Assembly: GCF_000820145.1 (NCBI RefSeq) | Contig: NZ_CDBW01000005.1 | Coordinates: 1-64,000, forward strand | DNA from: Aeromonas sobria | GTDB taxonomy: Bacteria > Pseudomonadota > Gammaproteobacteria > Enterobacterales > Aeromonadaceae | Reading direction: 5' to 3' | Length of the DNA stretch: 64,000 nucleotides | Position numbers and translations under genes: made by a program | In this document: one piece after another, positions 1 through 9,530 of the stretch | How positions within the stretch are numbered: position 1 is the stretch's first letter | Layout: each line of letters begins with the position of its first letter | Notes under the pieces: model-generated | Seen by the model: the letters and a program-made list of their open reading frames with translations, nothing else | What the model was told of the DNA's origin: nothing | Database searches by the model: none

Positions 1-33
1 GCGGTGGATTGAACCAGTTTCATCATCACTTTT

Positions 34-109
<76 letters not shown>

Positions 110-168
110 AACTACCTTAAAACAGGTCGTACAGCATTTGGTTGCTTGCGCTACTGTACGGGAGCCGA

Positions 169-196
169 ATTATAAGAGCAGTCGTTCCAATTGCAA
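169..196 (-). promoter_or_regulatory. sigma-70 promoter of the tRNA-Gly
   Basis: Read on the minus strand, a -35 TTGCAA (191-196) is followed after 16 bp by a perfect -10 TATAAT (169-174). The stretch after the -10 is G+C rich (TCGGCTCCCG), the kind of discriminator common at stringently controlled stable-RNA promoters. A 7-bp inverted repeat (CGTACAG at 128-134 and CTGTACG at 154-160) would fold in the precursor leader. Confidence 0.75.
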
Positions 197-287
197 GGGC
201 TTTTTTATCTGGTAGCGCGCGTTCGCTCAAAAGCTGGCCGAACTGCCGCTTTTAGCAACCAAACCGGGGTAACTCCTTACCTGGTAC

Positions 288-833
288 TCAGATTTTGAAG
301 ACGTGGCTGCGATAGAACTGCAATTCTGCAATGGATTCACGAATGTCATCCAGTGCCTGATGGGAGCCGCTCTTGGTGAACTGATCCAGCAACTCCGGCT
401 GCCAGCGACGCACCAGCTCCTTGATGGTACTGACATCGACGTTGCGGTAGTGGAAGAAGGCTTCCAGCTCGCCCATGTGCTTGACCATGAAGCGGCGATC
501 CTGACCAATGCTGTTGCCACACAGCGGGCTGGTACGCTCCGGCACCCACTGACGAATAAACTCGAGGGTCTCGGCAACCGCCTTGGCTTCATCATGCTGG
601 CTCGCCTTGACCCGGGCCACCAGACCGCTCTTGGTGTGGGTATTGACGTTCCAGTCGTCCATCTTGGCCAGCTCTTCATCACTCTGGTGAATGGCGATGA
701 CCGGGCCTTGAGCCAACACATTCAGATCCTTGTCGGTGACTATGGTGGCAATCTCCAGAACGACACACTCTTCAGGGTCCAGACCCGTCATTTCCATGTC
801 GATCCATACCAGGTTCTGCGCGCTGACTGTCAT
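288..833 (-). CDS. orn: oligoribonuclease Orn
   Basis: 181 residues, the E. coli length. DnaQ-fold 3'-5' exoribonuclease that degrades 2-5 nt RNAs and pGpG, the final step of c-di-GMP breakdown, which matters here because a REC-EAL phosphodiesterase is encoded in the same window. The DEDDh motif is visible: D-M-E in [11 protein letters not shown] near the N-terminus, and the HQALDDI segment near the C-terminus supplies His and Asp. The start at 833 (MTVSAQN) was chosen over a 36-codon longer frame because it gives the family length. Divergent from rsgA across 92 bp, as in E. coli. Confidence 0.97.
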   Translation of the reverse strand: MTVSAQNLVWIDMEMTGLDPEECVVLEIATIVTDKDLNVLAQGPVIAIHQSDEELAKMDDWNVNTHTKSGLVARVKASQHDEAKAVAETLEFIRQWVPERTSPLCGNSIGQDRRFMVKHMGELEAFFHYRNVDVSTIKELVRRWQPELLDQFTKSGSHQALDDIRESIAELQFYRSHVFKI

Positions 834-925
834 GATTACTCTCTCTATATGGGAGGAATGGCGGAATTTTGCCAATTTGCATGTATCATACTGGCTTTGG
901 ATCTGTTCATAAACTGGCGAATCGA

Positions 926-1960
926 GTGGCAAAGAAAGCAAAACTCAATCTGGGTCAACAAAGGCGCGTCCAGGCTAACCGCGAGCGGCGACTGCAAAAA
1001 GATCACACCACAGTGGTGGATGACACCCTGTTTGGCCCGGCTATTGAAGGGATGGTGATCAGTCGTTTCGGTCAGCATGCAGACGTCGAAGCTACTGACG
1101 GCACCATCCATCGCAGCAATCTGCGGCGCAGCAGCATCAGCAGCCTGGTGTGTGGCGACAAGGTGGTGTGGCGTCCCGGCCTCAATGCCGCGACCGCCGG
1201 GGTCATCGAGGCGGTTCATCCCCGTCATTCAGTGCTGACCCGGCCGGACTTCTACGACGGGGTAAAACCCATCGCGGCCAATATCGACCAGATCATCATC
1301 GTTTCGGCGGTGTTACCCGAGTTCTCCACCAACATCGTCGACCGCTATCTGGTGGCCGCCGAGGATGTGGAGATCCAGCCACTCATAGTGCTGAACAAAG
1401 TCGATTTGCTGGATGATGCTGCGCGTCTGCGTATTGAGCAGCAGCTGACCCCCTATCGCAAGCTGGGCTATCAAGTGATCCTGGTCAGTTGCGAGAGCGG
1501 CGAAGGACTTGACGAGCTCAAGGCCCAGTTCGAAGGCAAGATCAGCATCTTCGTCGGCCAGTCAGGGGTAGGTAAATCGTCCCTGACCAACGCCTTGATG
1601 CCGGGACTGGGAGTGCTCACTGGCGAGGTCTCGGAAAACTCGGGGCTCGGCCAGCACACCACTACCACGGCGCGACTCTATCACTTCCCGAGCGGTGGCG
1701 ATCTGATCGACTCCCCGGGGATCCGCGAATTTGCCCTCTGGCATCTGGAAGCCGATCGCATCACCTGGTGCTTTATCGAGTTTCGCGACTATCTGGGGGG
1801 GTGCCGTTTTCGCGACTGTACCCACAAAGATGACCCAGGCTGCGCACTGCGTGGTGCCGTCAATAGCGGCCAAATCAGTGCCGATCGATTCTACAATTAT
1901 CACCGCATCCTGGAAACCATGCAGGAAGCCCGTCACGGTCGGCAACAGGCCCGACTGTGA
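926..1960 (+). CDS. rsgA: ribosome small-subunit biogenesis GTPase RsgA
   Basis: 344 residues from a GTG start ([14 protein letters not shown]), which matches the start of E. coli RsgA; an upstream in-frame ATG at 869 would add 19 unrelated residues. It has an N-terminal OB fold, then a circularly permuted GTPase domain with G4 NKVD (157-160) before G1 GQSGVGKSS (211-219) and G3 DSPG (262-265), then a zinc knuckle with Cys293, Cys298, His300 and Cys306. It assists late 30S maturation. Followed after 34 bp by psd, the conserved rsgA-psd pair. Confidence 0.96.
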   Translation: MAKKAKLNLGQQRRVQANRERRLQKDHTTVVDDTLFGPAIEGMVISRFGQHADVEATDGTIHRSNLRRSSISSLVCGDKVVWRPGLNAATAGVIEAVHPRHSVLTRPDFYDGVKPIAANIDQIIIVSAVLPEFSTNIVDRYLVAAEDVEIQPLIVLNKVDLLDDAARLRIEQQLTPYRKLGYQVILVSCESGEGLDELKAQFEGKISIFVGQSGVGKSSLTNALMPGLGVLTGEVSENSGLGQHTTTTARLYHFPSGGDLIDSPGIREFALWHLEADRITWCFIEFRDYLGGCRFRDCTHKDDPGCALRGAVNSGQISADRFYNYHRILETMQEARHGRQQARL

Positions 1961-1994
1961 CCTGCTATTCACCCCCTCTTTTGACTAAGAGCTG

Positions 1995-2894
1995 ATGATC
2001 AACATGAGCATTACTGACAACCTTAAAATTGCCGGTCAATACTGTTTGCCCAAGCATGCCCTCTCCCGTCTGGTCGGCAAGTTTGCGGCTGCGCAAGCCG
2101 GTAACCTGACCACCCGCGTCATCGAGACCTTTATCAAGCAGTATCAGGTCGACATGAGCGAGGCGCTGCACGAGAGTCCGGCCCATTACAAGAGCTTCAA
2201 CGAGTTCTTCACCCGTGAGCTCAAGCCCGGTATCCGCCCGGTGGTTGAAGATGCCATGACCCTGGCGCTGCCGGTGGATGGCACCGTCAGCCAGCTCGGC
2301 CCGATCCATCAGGGTCGCATCATTCAGGCCAAGGGCCACGACTACAGCGCCCGTGAGCTGCTGGGTGGCTATGAGGATCTGGTGGCACCGTTCAAGGATG
2401 GCGATTTCGCTACCATCTATCTGGCGCCCAAGGATTACCACCGTATCCACATGCCGCTCGATGGCGTGCTCGAAAGTATGGTGTTTGTGCCGGGGGATCT
2501 GTTCTCCGTCAACCCGCTCACTGCCGAGAACGTGCCTAACCTGTTCGCCCGTAATGAGCGGGTGGTCGCCACCTTCCGCACCCCGCACGGCCCGATGGCG
2601 CTGGTGCTGGTCGGTGCCACTATCGTCGCCAGCATCGAAACCATCTGGGCCGGCAACATTGCGCCGGCTAAGCAGAAAGGTGTGTGTGGCCAGAAGGAAG
2701 TGGTGCGCTGGGATTACAGCGGCGACGAAGCTATCACTCTGCAAAAAGGCGCCGAGATGGGTCTGTTCAAGCTGGGCAGTACCGTGGTCTGTCTGTTTGG
2801 CCCCGGGATGCTGGCTGGCTTTGAGTCCCACTTGACCAACGGTGTGACCACCCGCATGGGTCAACCCTTTGCCAAATTGGCGGAGCAAGCATGA
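1995..2894 (+). CDS. psd: phosphatidylserine decarboxylase proenzyme
   Basis: 299 residues. Makes phosphatidylethanolamine from phosphatidylserine at the inner membrane. The self-cleavage motif LGST is at 259-263, so processing between Gly261 and Ser262 would yield the beta chain and an alpha chain with an N-terminal pyruvoyl group. The FNEFFTR segment near the N-terminus and the YHRIHMP segment are typical. Two starts are possible, ATG 1995 and ATG 2004 (MSITDNLK); AAGAG lies just upstream. The stop overlaps the start of the next gene (ATGA), so the two are translationally coupled. Confidence 0.96.
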   Translation: MINMSITDNLKIAGQYCLPKHALSRLVGKFAAAQAGNLTTRVIETFIKQYQVDMSEALHESPAHYKSFNEFFTRELKPGIRPVVEDAMTLALPVDGTVSQLGPIHQGRIIQAKGHDYSARELLGGYEDLVAPFKDGDFATIYLAPKDYHRIHMPLDGVLESMVFVPGDLFSVNPLTAENVPNLFARNERVVATFRTPHGPMALVLVGATIVASIETIWAGNIAPAKQKGVCGQKEVVRWDYSGDEAITLQKGAEMGLFKLGSTVVCLFGPGMLAGFESHLTNGVTTRMGQPFAKLAEQA

Positions 2895-3175
2895 GCGAGC
2901 AGCAACCCCCTGCACAGCCAGGCTCTGCGCAGAAAAACAACCCGCTGCACGGGCTGACGCTGGAAGCCATCGTCACCGCACTGGTCGAATACTACGGCTG
3001 GGAAGAGCTGGGGCAGCAAGTCAATATCCGCTGTTTCACTGAAGATCCCAGCATCAAGTCCAGCCTGAAGTTTTTGCGCAAGACCCCATGGGCACGGGAA
3101 AAGGTGGAGAGCCTCTACCTCTATGTCCAGCGCAAGCAAGCCAAATCGAAGAAGGAAGGGCCAGATGGCGTTTAA
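2891..3175 (+). CDS. VF530-family (DUF2132) small DNA-binding protein
   Basis: 94 residues. The core [20 protein letters not shown] ... [20 protein letters not shown] is the conserved VF530 family sequence; structures in that family show a small helical fold and DNA binding has been reported, but the role is unknown. It ends in a basic tail ([10 protein letters not shown]). It starts inside the psd stop (4-bp overlap) and its end overlaps the next ORF by 11 bp, so it is embedded in the psd operon. Confidence 0.88.
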   Translation: MSEQQPPAQPGSAQKNNPLHGLTLEAIVTALVEYYGWEELGQQVNIRCFTEDPSIKSSLKFLRKTPWAREKVESLYLYVQRKQAKSKKEGPDGV

Positions 3176-3416
3176 GATTACCTATACCTATAAAAAACAG
3201 GCTAAAGAGCTCGGCTACGCGAACGACAAGTTCCGCAGCATCTACGATGCCATTGCCGCTGCCGAAGGGCTGGATCTCGCCAGTTTCCACGCCATGGAGG
3301 CCCAACTGGCTCAGGTTTGTCGTCGTGACAAGAAAAGCGTGAAGGATTACCAAGAGAACTACTTCAAAGAGTTGGGATTTTCCAACATCGTCATTGAACG
3401 AGATAATCAGGAGTAA
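3165..3416 (+). CDS. DUF2960 family protein
   Basis: 83 residues from ATG 3165 ([16 protein letters not shown]), preceded by GAAGGAAGGG. It resembles the short DUF2960 proteins of Vibrio and Aeromonas; no enzymatic motif is seen. The sequence is charged and probably helical, with no signal peptide or membrane segment. The frame overlaps the end of the VF530 gene by 11 bp and is followed 2 bp later by a lipoprotein gene, so it is part of the same transcript. Function unknown. Confidence 0.8.
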   Translation: MAFKITYTYKKQAKELGYANDKFRSIYDAIAAAEGLDLASFHAMEAQLAQVCRRDKKSVKDYQENYFKELGFSNIVIERDNQE

Positions 3417-3418
3417 CC

Positions 3419-3808
3419 ATGCGAACCTTGACCCTGCTGACCGCCTCTCTATTATTGGCTGCCTGCAGCGCACCGGAGCCATCTATGGTAGGTAATGATC
3501 ACGACAATCACGGCTGCCTTGCCAGTGCTGGCTACCAGTGGTCACCACTGGCCAACCAGTGCGTACGCCTGTTTGAACAGGGTGTACGGCTCAATCCGAC
3601 CGACACCAGCCAGACCAGCAGCGCCTTCGTGCTGTTCAATGCCGACCAGACGCTGGCCGAGTTGCATCTGCCCAGCGGCGAGATGCTTGCTCTGACCCGT
3701 CAGGGTGCAGAAGGCAACTGGTCCTGGCTGGGCGGCGACTACACCCTCTTCCCCTGGAAGGGTTACGTGCTCAAGTCCGGTGACAAGGTGCTTTATCAGG
3801 GGGAATAA
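3419..3808 (+). CDS. putative lipoprotein
   Basis: 129 residues. The first 20 form a lipoprotein signal (MRTLTLLTASLLLAAC) with a lipobox ending at Cys16; Ser at +2 predicts outer-membrane sorting. The mature part is small, contains Cys residues near positions 33 and 48 that could pair, and ends LKSGDKVLYQGE. I do not recognise a family. It begins 2 bp after the DUF2960 stop (GGAGTAACC ATG), and a terminator at 3861-3885 closes the rsgA-psd unit. Confidence 0.8.
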   Translation: MRTLTLLTASLLLAACSAPEPSMVGNDHDNHGCLASAGYQWSPLANQCVRLFEQGVRLNPTDTSQTSSAFVLFNADQTLAELHLPSGEMLALTRQGAEGNWSWLGGDYTLFPWKGYVLKSGDKVLYQGE

Positions 3809-3860
3809 CCCCAAGCGATAGCGCACTGCGTGGTATCGGCGCGATACCAGCCAAACAAAA

Positions 3861-3885
3861 TGCCGACCCTGTGGTCGGCATTTTT
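3861..3885. terminator. bidirectional Rho-independent terminator
   Basis: Stem TGCCGACC / GGTCGGCA with a 4-base loop at 3861-3880, followed by TTTTT on the plus strand; on the minus strand the stem is followed by TTTTGTTT. It separates the convergent lipoprotein gene and proA. Confidence 0.85.
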
Positions 3886-3904
3886 GCAGGTAAAGATGGC
3901 GTTA

Positions 3905-5158
3905 TCAGGCACGAATAAGATAATCCGCCTGCCCCACCCACTTATAACTGGTGAGCTCGGTCAACCCCATGGGGCCGCGGGCATGGAGCATCTGGGTCGA
4001 AACCGCCACCTCGGCCCCCAGACCAAACTGGCCGCCATCAGTAAAGCGGGTCGAGGCGTTGACGTAGACCGCCGCCGAACCGGCACCGTTGACGAAACGC
4101 TCGGCATTGGCCAAATCGTTGGTCAGGATGGCATCTGAGTGACCGGCGTTATGCTCGCGCATATGGGCCAGCGCCTCGTTCACATCCGCCACCAGCTTGA
4201 CCCCCAGGGTCAATCCCAGCCACTCGGTATCGAAATCTTCCGCCCCCGCCTCGCACAGGTTGTCGGCCCCCACCAGCAGCCCCATGGCATTGGCCGCGCC
4301 GACCAGTGTCACCTTGCGTTCATTCATCAGCGCCACCAGCTGCGGCACAAAAGCAGCGGCGACTTTTTCATGTACCAGCAGGGTATCGAGGGCATTGCAG
4401 GCGGAGGGGCGCTGCACCTTAGCGTTGTCAATCACCGCCAGGGATCGCAGCAGATCGGCGCTCGCGTCGACGAAGATATGGCTGATGCCAAAGCCGCCGA
4501 TGATCACCGGAATGGAGCTGTTCTCCTTGCACATCTTGTGCAGCCCGGCACCGCCGCGGGGGATGATCATGTCCACATAACGATCGAGGCGCAGCAACTC
4601 GCCGACCAGCGCCCGATCCGGGTTGTCGATGTACTGTACCGCCTCGGCAGGCAGGCCGGAGGCGGCCAGCGCACGCTGGATCACCCGCACCAGCTCCAGA
4701 TTGGAGTGGAAGGTCTCGCGCCCGCCGCGCAGTATGCTGGCGTTGCCGGTCTTGAGGCAGAGGCTGGCTATATCGATGGTGACATTGGGGCGCGCCTCGT
4801 AGATGACGCCGATGACGCCGATGGGTACCCGACGACGGGAGAGCCGCAGGCCGTTCTCCAGCACCCGGCTGTCGATCTCTGCACCAACCGGATCGTCCAG
4901 GGTGATCACCTTGCGCACATCGGCCACAATCCCGGCCAGCCGGGCCGGATTGAGCAGCAGCCGATCCAGCATCGCCTCGGAGAGGCCCGCCTCACGGCCT
5001 GCCGCTATATCCTTATCGTTGGCCGCCAGGATCTGCTCGCTGTGCGCCTCCAGCTCGTCGGCGATAGCGGCCAGCGCCCGATTCTTCTGCGCCGTGCTGA
5101 TGGTGGCCAGCTGATAGGCGGCTTCACGGGCCGCCTGCCCCATTTTCTCCAGACTCAT
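3905..5158 (-). CDS. proA: gamma-glutamyl phosphate reductase ProA
   Basis: 417 residues, identical in length to E. coli ProA. NADPH-dependent reduction of gamma-glutamyl phosphate to glutamate semialdehyde, step 2 of proline synthesis. Aldehyde dehydrogenase fold; the catalytic cysteine lies in [13 protein letters not shown] and a conserved PRGGAGLH segment is present. It follows proB on the same strand, but the proB-proA gap is 118 bp and contains a relic of a second proB 3' end, so the two are less tightly linked than usual. Confidence 0.97.
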   Translation of the reverse strand: MSLEKMGQAAREAAYQLATISTAQKNRALAAIADELEAHSEQILAANDKDIAAGREAGLSEAMLDRLLLNPARLAGIVADVRKVITLDDPVGAEIDSRVLENGLRLSRRRVPIGVIGVIYEARPNVTIDIASLCLKTGNASILRGGRETFHSNLELVRVIQRALAASGLPAEAVQYIDNPDRALVGELLRLDRYVDMIIPRGGAGLHKMCKENSSIPVIIGGFGISHIFVDASADLLRSLAVIDNAKVQRPSACNALDTLLVHEKVAAAFVPQLVALMNERKVTLVGAANAMGLLVGADNLCEAGAEDFDTEWLGLTLGVKLVADVNEALAHMREHNAGHSDAILTNDLANAERFVNGAGSAAVYVNASTRFTDGGQFGLGAEVAVSTQMLHARGPMGLTELTSYKWVGQADYLIRA

Positions 5159-5193
5159 CTCAGTTCCCTTTTGTTCATGCCGTGCCGCCCTGA

Positions 5194-5260
5194 TTAGAGC
5201 AGCACCATATCATCCCGGTGGATAGCCCACAGACCCCGTAGCCATCGTTGGCTCTGGGCT
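5194..5260 (-). pseudogene. relic of a second proB 3' end
   Basis: Read on the minus strand, 5194-5223 encodes [13 protein letters not shown], the exact C-terminus of the neighbouring ProB (5277-5306). The two 30-bp segments differ at four bases; three are synonymous third positions and one changes the stop TGA to TAA. Further in, similarity continues as GGCTACGG then GGTCTGTGGGCTATC, which matches Pro[10 protein letters not shown] if two compensating 1-bp indels are allowed, and fades by about 5260. It has no start codon and is not translatable as ProB. Confidence 0.8.
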
Positions 5261-5276
5261 AGTAGTACCAACCCAC

Positions 5277-6380
5277 TCAGAGCAGCACCATGTCATCTCG
5301 ATGGATCGCCACTGAACCATATCCATAGCCCAACACCTGCTCAATCTGATCCGAGTGAACACCGCGCAGCTTCTCCAGCTCCAGATGGTCGTAACGGCAG
5401 ATGCCGCGGGCCAGCTCAACCCCCTTGGGATCGAGAATGCGCACCACATCGCCCCGAATGAAGTCACCCTTGACCGCGACTATGCCCTTGGGCAACAGGC
5501 TGGAGCCTTTCTCCTGAATTGCAGCAACGGCCCCCTGATCCACATGCACTTCACCGTGAGGCGGTGGACCAGCCAAAATCCAGCTCTTGCGCCCTTCCAG
5601 CGGGGAAGCCAACGCAGGGAACAGGGTGCCGATACGCTCGCCCTTGGCGAGACGACCAATCACCTCCGGCATCTGACCGGTAGCAATCACCACGTTGACA
5701 CCGGCGCGACGCGCCACATCGGCAGCCTGCAGCTTGGTGGCCATCCCGCCGGTGCCAAGGCCGCTGACGCTGTCGCCTGCCAGCGAGCGCAGGGTATCGT
5801 CGATGGTCTGCACCTCTTCGATCAGCTGGGCATCGGGATTGGTACGGGGATCGGCGGTAAAGAGCCCCTTCTGGTCGGTGAGCAGGATCAGCAGATCCGC
5901 ATCCGCCAGAATGGCAGCACGGGCAGATAGGTTGTCGTTGTCGCCCACCTTGATCTCGGCGGTCGCCACCGCATCGTTCTCGTTGATCACCGGAATGATC
6001 CGGTGATCGAGCAGGGTGCGCAGGGTGTCACGGGCATTAAGGTAGCGCTCTCGATCTTCCAGATCAGCGCGGGTCAGCAGCATCTGGCCGATATGCACAC
6101 CATAAAGGTTAAACAGATCCTGCCATACCCGAATCAGCTGGGTCTGGCCGACTGCCGCCAGCATCTGCTTGTTGGGCAGGGTTGGCGCCAGTGGCGGGTG
6201 GCCCAGATGTTCACGCCCTGCGGCGATAGCCCCTGATGTGACGACCACGACCCGATGGCCGTGACGGTGCAAGGCCGCACACTGTCTGACCAACTCGACC
6301 ATATGGGCACGATTGAGCTGGGAAGACCCCCCTGTGAGCACGCTGGTGCCCAACTTGACGACTATGGTTTTGTTTTCCAT
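5277..6380 (-). CDS. proB: glutamate 5-kinase ProB
   Basis: 367 residues, the E. coli length. First and feedback-controlled step of proline synthesis: ATP plus glutamate to gamma-glutamyl phosphate. N-terminal amino-acid kinase domain ([33 protein letters not shown]) to about residue 255, then a C-terminal PUA domain (about 275-360). It ends HRDDMVLL. A second diverged copy of this tail lies 83 bp downstream. Upstream of proB is crl, as in the E. coli crl-phoE-proBA region but without phoE. Confidence 0.97.
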   Translation of the reverse strand: MENKTIVVKLGTSVLTGGSSQLNRAHMVELVRQCAALHRHGHRVVVVTSGAIAAGREHLGHPPLAPTLPNKQMLAAVGQTQLIRVWQDLFNLYGVHIGQMLLTRADLEDRERYLNARDTLRTLLDHRIIPVINENDAVATAEIKVGDNDNLSARAAILADADLLILLTDQKGLFTADPRTNPDAQLIEEVQTIDDTLRSLAGDSVSGLGTGGMATKLQAADVARRAGVNVVIATGQMPEVIGRLAKGERIGTLFPALASPLEGRKSWILAGPPPHGEVHVDQGAVAAIQEKGSSLLPKGIVAVKGDFIRGDVVRILDPKGVELARGICRYDHLELEKLRGVHSDQIEQVLGYGYGSVAIHRDDMVLL

Positions 6381-6565
6381 GGGAGCATAAAGGCTAAAAA
6401 AGTAAGGAATATCTTTATACCCACGGCCATGGTGGCCTGCAAGGCAATTAACGCCGGAGCGAGGGGATGCGGGAAAATGCGCGGCTCAGGTGGCTCGCAG
6501 GGTTGGACGAATGGTTAGCTGATAGCCCGGCGAAAGGGTCTGTTCTCCTCGCCGGGCATCAGGAT

Positions 6566-6958
6566 TCATGCAGCCGTCACTGTCAATTCATTGGTGACCT
6601 GCTCAGCGGGCGCCAACTGGCACTCAAGAGCCACCAACTTGTCACTGATGAGCTTGTAGAAGCGGTTAAGGGTTCGGTCAACTTCCGCCTGATGCTTCTT
6701 GGGGATCGCCTTATTGATCCACTCACCCTCGGCATTGTAGAAACCGAGCTCATAGTGGTAACGGAAATGGTGATCGTCCTGCTCCAGCACCAGCCACCAG
6801 CCCCAGAACTCCCGTTTGTCCGGCGCCGGTTTGGCACTGACGCAAACGGAAAGGCTGTCAAAACGGTAGCGCCCCTCTTCGCAGAGATCCTCACGCAAAT
6901 AGGGGCCGATAGCCGCAAACTGCCTCAGCAGCCGCTTGTAGGTCACTCTTTCAGACAT
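6566..6958 (-). CDS. crl: sigma-S (RpoS) assembly factor Crl
   Basis: 130 residues from ATG 6958, preceded by AGGGAGGTTAAC; a longer frame from 6979 lacks a comparable site. The core REFWGWWLVLE and the FNFDSLSVCVSAKPAPDKR-type region match Crl, which binds sigma-S and helps it capture core RNA polymerase in stationary phase. The conserved neighbourhood frsA-crl-proB supports the call. A GC-rich inverted repeat (6525-6532 / 6550-6557) follows the gene but lacks a U tract. Confidence 0.9.
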   Translation of the reverse strand: MSERVTYKRLLRQFAAIGPYLREDLCEEGRYRFDSLSVCVSAKPAPDKREFWGWWLVLEQDDHHFRYHYELGFYNAEGEWINKAIPKKHQAEVDRTLNRFYKLISDKLVALECQLAPAEQVTNELTVTAA

Positions 6959-7020
6959 GTTAACCTCCCTGTTAAACAAGCCACGCCATCTTATGAGGGC
7001 GTCAGTTTTTTAGCGCAATG

Positions 7021-8289
7021 TCAGGTACACAAATGTTGCTTCAACCACTCGACGATTTCGTCCAATGCCTTGTCATACACCTCCAGCAAAGGCTGTTTAT
7101 CGAATACGATGGCCTTGCCATTACGGCTGGCTGCCGCCAATGCCCGTACATCCTGCTCGGGACAAATAAAATCTTTCTTGTGTCCGATACTTAATATCGG
7201 CACCGAGGTGCGAGTCCCCAGTAATCCTTGGGTTTTAAGTGAAAATACCTGGCACTTGGTGCGCATGTCATCCCACTTCGCCGCATCGGCCCCCAACCGG
7301 TTAGCCAAGCTATCACGCATCATGCGTGGACACTTGGTAAACAACTCCTGATTGGTAAATAACTGATTGACCCCGGCCCCGACACAGACCACGGTGCGCA
7401 GTTTGAAGGGTTCGATAAAGGCCAGCCGGGCTGCAACATTGCCTGCCAGCCGAAAACCGACCATGGCAATACGCTGGTGATCGACCCAGGCTACATCGGA
7501 TAGATGGTGCAGTACTGCCTGGTGGAGACGACTGGTGTCTTGTACCAGCGGCCAATGCTCGGCATAGCCGATCCCCGGCATATCGAGGGAGAGCATACCG
7601 ATGCCGTTGGGCTCCAGCCGCTTGAGATAAAAGTTGAGAAAATCGAGCTGCAGGGAGTCGATCCCCCCGCTGATAATCACCAGCGGCACCGGTTTGTCAG
7701 TGGTCGGTAGATGGAGATAACCCTGAATATGCTTGCCGCGAAATGGCACCTGGATCTCTTTGAGCGGCACTTTGAACAGTCTGCCCGCCTCACGATAAGC
7801 CATGTTGCCAAGCAACTGGGCCTGATCTGCCAGTTCGTCATCTTTCAGGTGGGGGTAGCTGGCGATGGAGTAGTAACGCACGGCCTTCAGCAGCTGTTTG
7901 AGCGCCCCCTTGGGGTCGCCTTGCTCACACAGTTCACGGCCTCGCTTGAAGTAAGTCCCGGCCAACTGGCTCCACTCATAGATCCAGTTGCCAGGTACGT
8001 ATCCCTTGATGGTATCGAGATAGCAGTCGTGCGTACGCTCACCGGTTGCCATGGCAATCTGGGCCAGGGTTTGCTCTACTTCGACGGGATTGGCTCCCTG
8101 CCAAGCCCAGGAAGGACGGCGTAACAGGCGATACCAGCTCTTTGACATGGAGCCGTCGATAAACATCTGGTCTAACTGGGCCTCAGCCACGTCAGCCACA
8201 CTGGAGTTGGAAATCTCGGATGTTTCCAATACCTTCTTGACGCGGGTAAATAACTTGTCAGTCAGGTTTAGGTCGTCGTTCAAGTCCAA
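7021..8289 (-). CDS. frsA: FrsA (YafA) alpha/beta-hydrolase-fold protein
   Basis: 422 residues, close to E. coli FrsA (414). The family was named for fermentation/respiration switching through binding of enzyme IIA-Glc in Vibrio; esterase activity is reported. N-terminal helical part (to about 180), then an alpha/beta-hydrolase domain. The usual nucleophile elbow G-x-S-x-G is replaced by GFRLAG, as in E. coli (GFRFGA), so this is a family trait. Only TTG codons are available as starts: TTG 8289, with GGGA 7 bp upstream, is preferred; there is an in-frame stop just before it. Gene order gpt-frsA-crl is conserved. Confidence 0.92.
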   Translation of the reverse strand: MDLNDDLNLTDKLFTRVKKVLETSEISNSSVADVAEAQLDQMFIDGSMSKSWYRLLRRPSWAWQGANPVEVEQTLAQIAMATGERTHDCYLDTIKGYVPGNWIYEWSQLAGTYFKRGRELCEQGDPKGALKQLLKAVRYYSIASYPHLKDDELADQAQLLGNMAYREAGRLFKVPLKEIQVPFRGKHIQGYLHLPTTDKPVPLVIISGGIDSLQLDFLNFYLKRLEPNGIGMLSLDMPGIGYAEHWPLVQDTSRLHQAVLHHLSDVAWVDHQRIAMVGFRLAGNVAARLAFIEPFKLRTVVCVGAGVNQLFTNQELFTKCPRMMRDSLANRLGADAAKWDDMRTKCQVFSLKTQGLLGTRTSVPILSIGHKKDFICPEQDVRALAAASRNGKAIVFDKQPLLEVYDKALDEIVEWLKQHLCT

Positions 8290-8377
8290 GATGATGTCCC
8301 ATTAATAATCAGGCAATGGTCCATCTTAACCACTTTTAACGCCGATCAGCCACCCCGTAACAGATTGATACACAAAA

Positions 8378-8404
8378 AACTGGGCCCCAAATTGGAGCCC
8401 AGTG
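8378..8404 (-). terminator. Rho-independent terminator after gpt
   Basis: On the minus strand ACTGGGCTCC - AATTT - GGGGCCCAGT is followed by TTTTTTGTGT. It lies 38 bp past the gpt stop and separates gpt from frsA. Confidence 0.85.
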
Positions 8405-8441
8405 CAACCATAACTGTGAAATGCGACACACTAACGTAGCG

Positions 8442-8909
8442 TTACTCTTCTTCACAAATCGGCGTGGTGAACTCCAGCGCCATATCCCACGGCTGTTCGA
8501 TCCAGGTGTCCTGCGGGATGGCCACTTCGAAATCGTCCAACAGCGCCTCACCCATCGGCTTGGCGAAGATCGCGATGAACTTGGCTTTCGGGTAAAGATC
8601 GCGAATTGCCTTGGCGGTAGTACCGGTATCCACCAGATCTTCCACTATCAGCCAACCTTCACCATCACCGGCAGTCGTCGCACCTTTGACCACTACCAGC
8701 TCGCGCTGGCTGTTATGGTCATAGCTGGAGATGCAGAGGGTTTCTACGTTACGGATGCCAAGTTCACGAGCCATCAGGGCTGCGGGTACCAGACCACCAC
8801 GGCTGACCGCGATGATACCTTTCCACTGGCTGACAGGCAGCTGACGACGGGCCAGACGGCGAGCTTCACGTTGCAGGTTATCCCACGACACATAGAACTT
8901 TTTCGGCAT
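8442..8909 (-). CDS. gpt: xanthine-guanine phosphoribosyltransferase
   Basis: 155 residues (E. coli 152). Purine salvage: transfers ribose-5-phosphate from PRPP to guanine, xanthine or hypoxanthine. The PRPP-binding motif is [11 protein letters not shown] in the middle of the protein; [11 protein letters not shown] is the conserved loop near the N-terminus. It ends CEEE. Divergent from pepD as in E. coli, but here the gap is 948 bp instead of a short intergenic region. Confidence 0.96.
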   Translation of the reverse strand: MPKKFYVSWDNLQREARRLARRQLPVSQWKGIIAVSRGGLVPAALMARELGIRNVETLCISSYDHNSQRELVVVKGATTAGDGEGWLIVEDLVDTGTTAKAIRDLYPKAKFIAIFAKPMGEALLDDFEVAIPQDTWIEQPWDMALEFTTPICEEE

Positions 8910-9299
8910 GTTATCTATCTCGAATAGTTATATAAAAACAATGACTTAAAGCAAAATCCCCGCTAGAAATCTTTCGGAGATCAGAAAATGTGGCTGGCGC
9001 TCAACTGAATTCAGATTGCACTTCGGCTGCCTCAGGGCTAAGCCTCGGCAGCGGATCTGGATACAATGGAAGCAAAACTGACATATCCGGCGATCGGCTA
9101 GAGAGAGAGTGCCGAAACCGCGGACAAGCTGTTGGGCCGAGATGATAGCACCGTTTGCAGAGAAAATGCCTGGCAAACGTATGCCAAAAACAGGAAAAAT
9201 CGGCATCACCCTCTCCATTCGGCACATCCTGAGAGCCAAACGGCCAACCTGTCGTCCCTGCTGATGACACCAAAAAGGGCACAGCGGTAAATCGCAGAT
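8910..9299. other. intergenic stretch upstream of gpt, no gene seen
   Basis: No reading frame here has a ribosome binding site or protein-like composition. A 7-bp inverted repeat (CGTTTGC 9152-9158 and GCAAACG 9173-9179) is present without further support. The gpt promoter should lie in its left part, but no clear hexamer pair stands out. Confidence 0.5.
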
Positions 9300-9339
9300 A
9301 AAAAAATAGCAGGGGGAGGTTTGACCTCACGCACCTGCT
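9300..9339 (-). terminator. terminator of the 29-codon gene
   Basis: On the minus strand a stem AGCAGG ... CCTGCT with an inner TGAGGT / ACCTCC pairing is followed by ATTTTTTTA. It lies 35 bp beyond the stop of the small ORF at 9374-9463 and shows that this gap carries its own minus-strand transcript. Confidence 0.75.
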
Positions 9340-9373
9340 GCTTTCTCGTCCCCGCCTAATCAGGCTGCTCGTC

Positions 9374-9463
9374 TTAGCGACGAGTGACGAAGGGGTTAGG
9401 GTAGCTGAAACCTTGGGTATACAAAGAAGGGGCAAACCAATAGGTTGAGTTGCTGCCTGGCAT
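9374..9463 (-). CDS. putative 29-residue small protein
   Basis: ATG at 9463 is preceded by CAGGAG with 7-bp spacing, a near-ideal ribosome binding site. The product begins MPGSNSTYWFAPSLY and ends YPNPFVTRR: aromatic and proline rich with a basic C-terminus, no signal peptide and no membrane helix. It is too short for usual gene calling. A Rho-independent terminator follows, a candidate promoter (TTGAAT, 16 bp, TACATT at 9615-9620) lies about 150 bp upstream, and a perfect CRP palindrome lies beyond that. I do not recognise a family. It could be a functional small protein, a leader peptide, or the coding part of a dual-function RNA. Confidence 0.6.
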   Translation of the reverse strand: MPGSNSTYWFAPSLYTQGFSYPNPFVTRR

Positions 9464-9530
9464 ATTAAAACTCCTGATTGCTTAACAAGTTACGTACCTT
9501 TATGCGGGCTCAAATCCTTGAACGAACACT

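Noticed and set aside
303..1058. 251-codon plus-strand frame over orn and the start of rsgA
   Set aside because: Antisense to orn and out of frame with rsgA; no ribosome binding site.
6525..6557. GC-rich hairpin (GCCCGGCG / CGCCGGGC) after crl
   Set aside because: Loop of 17 bases and no U tract; not convincing as a terminator.
7440..7480. Missing nucleophile serine in FrsA (GFRLAG)
   Set aside because: E. coli FrsA also lacks it (GFRFGA), so it is a family feature, not an oddity of this gene.
9152..9179. Inverted repeat CGTTTGC / GCAAACG upstream of gpt
   Set aside because: Arms are separated by 14 bp, not the PurR spacing, and there is no promoter alongside.
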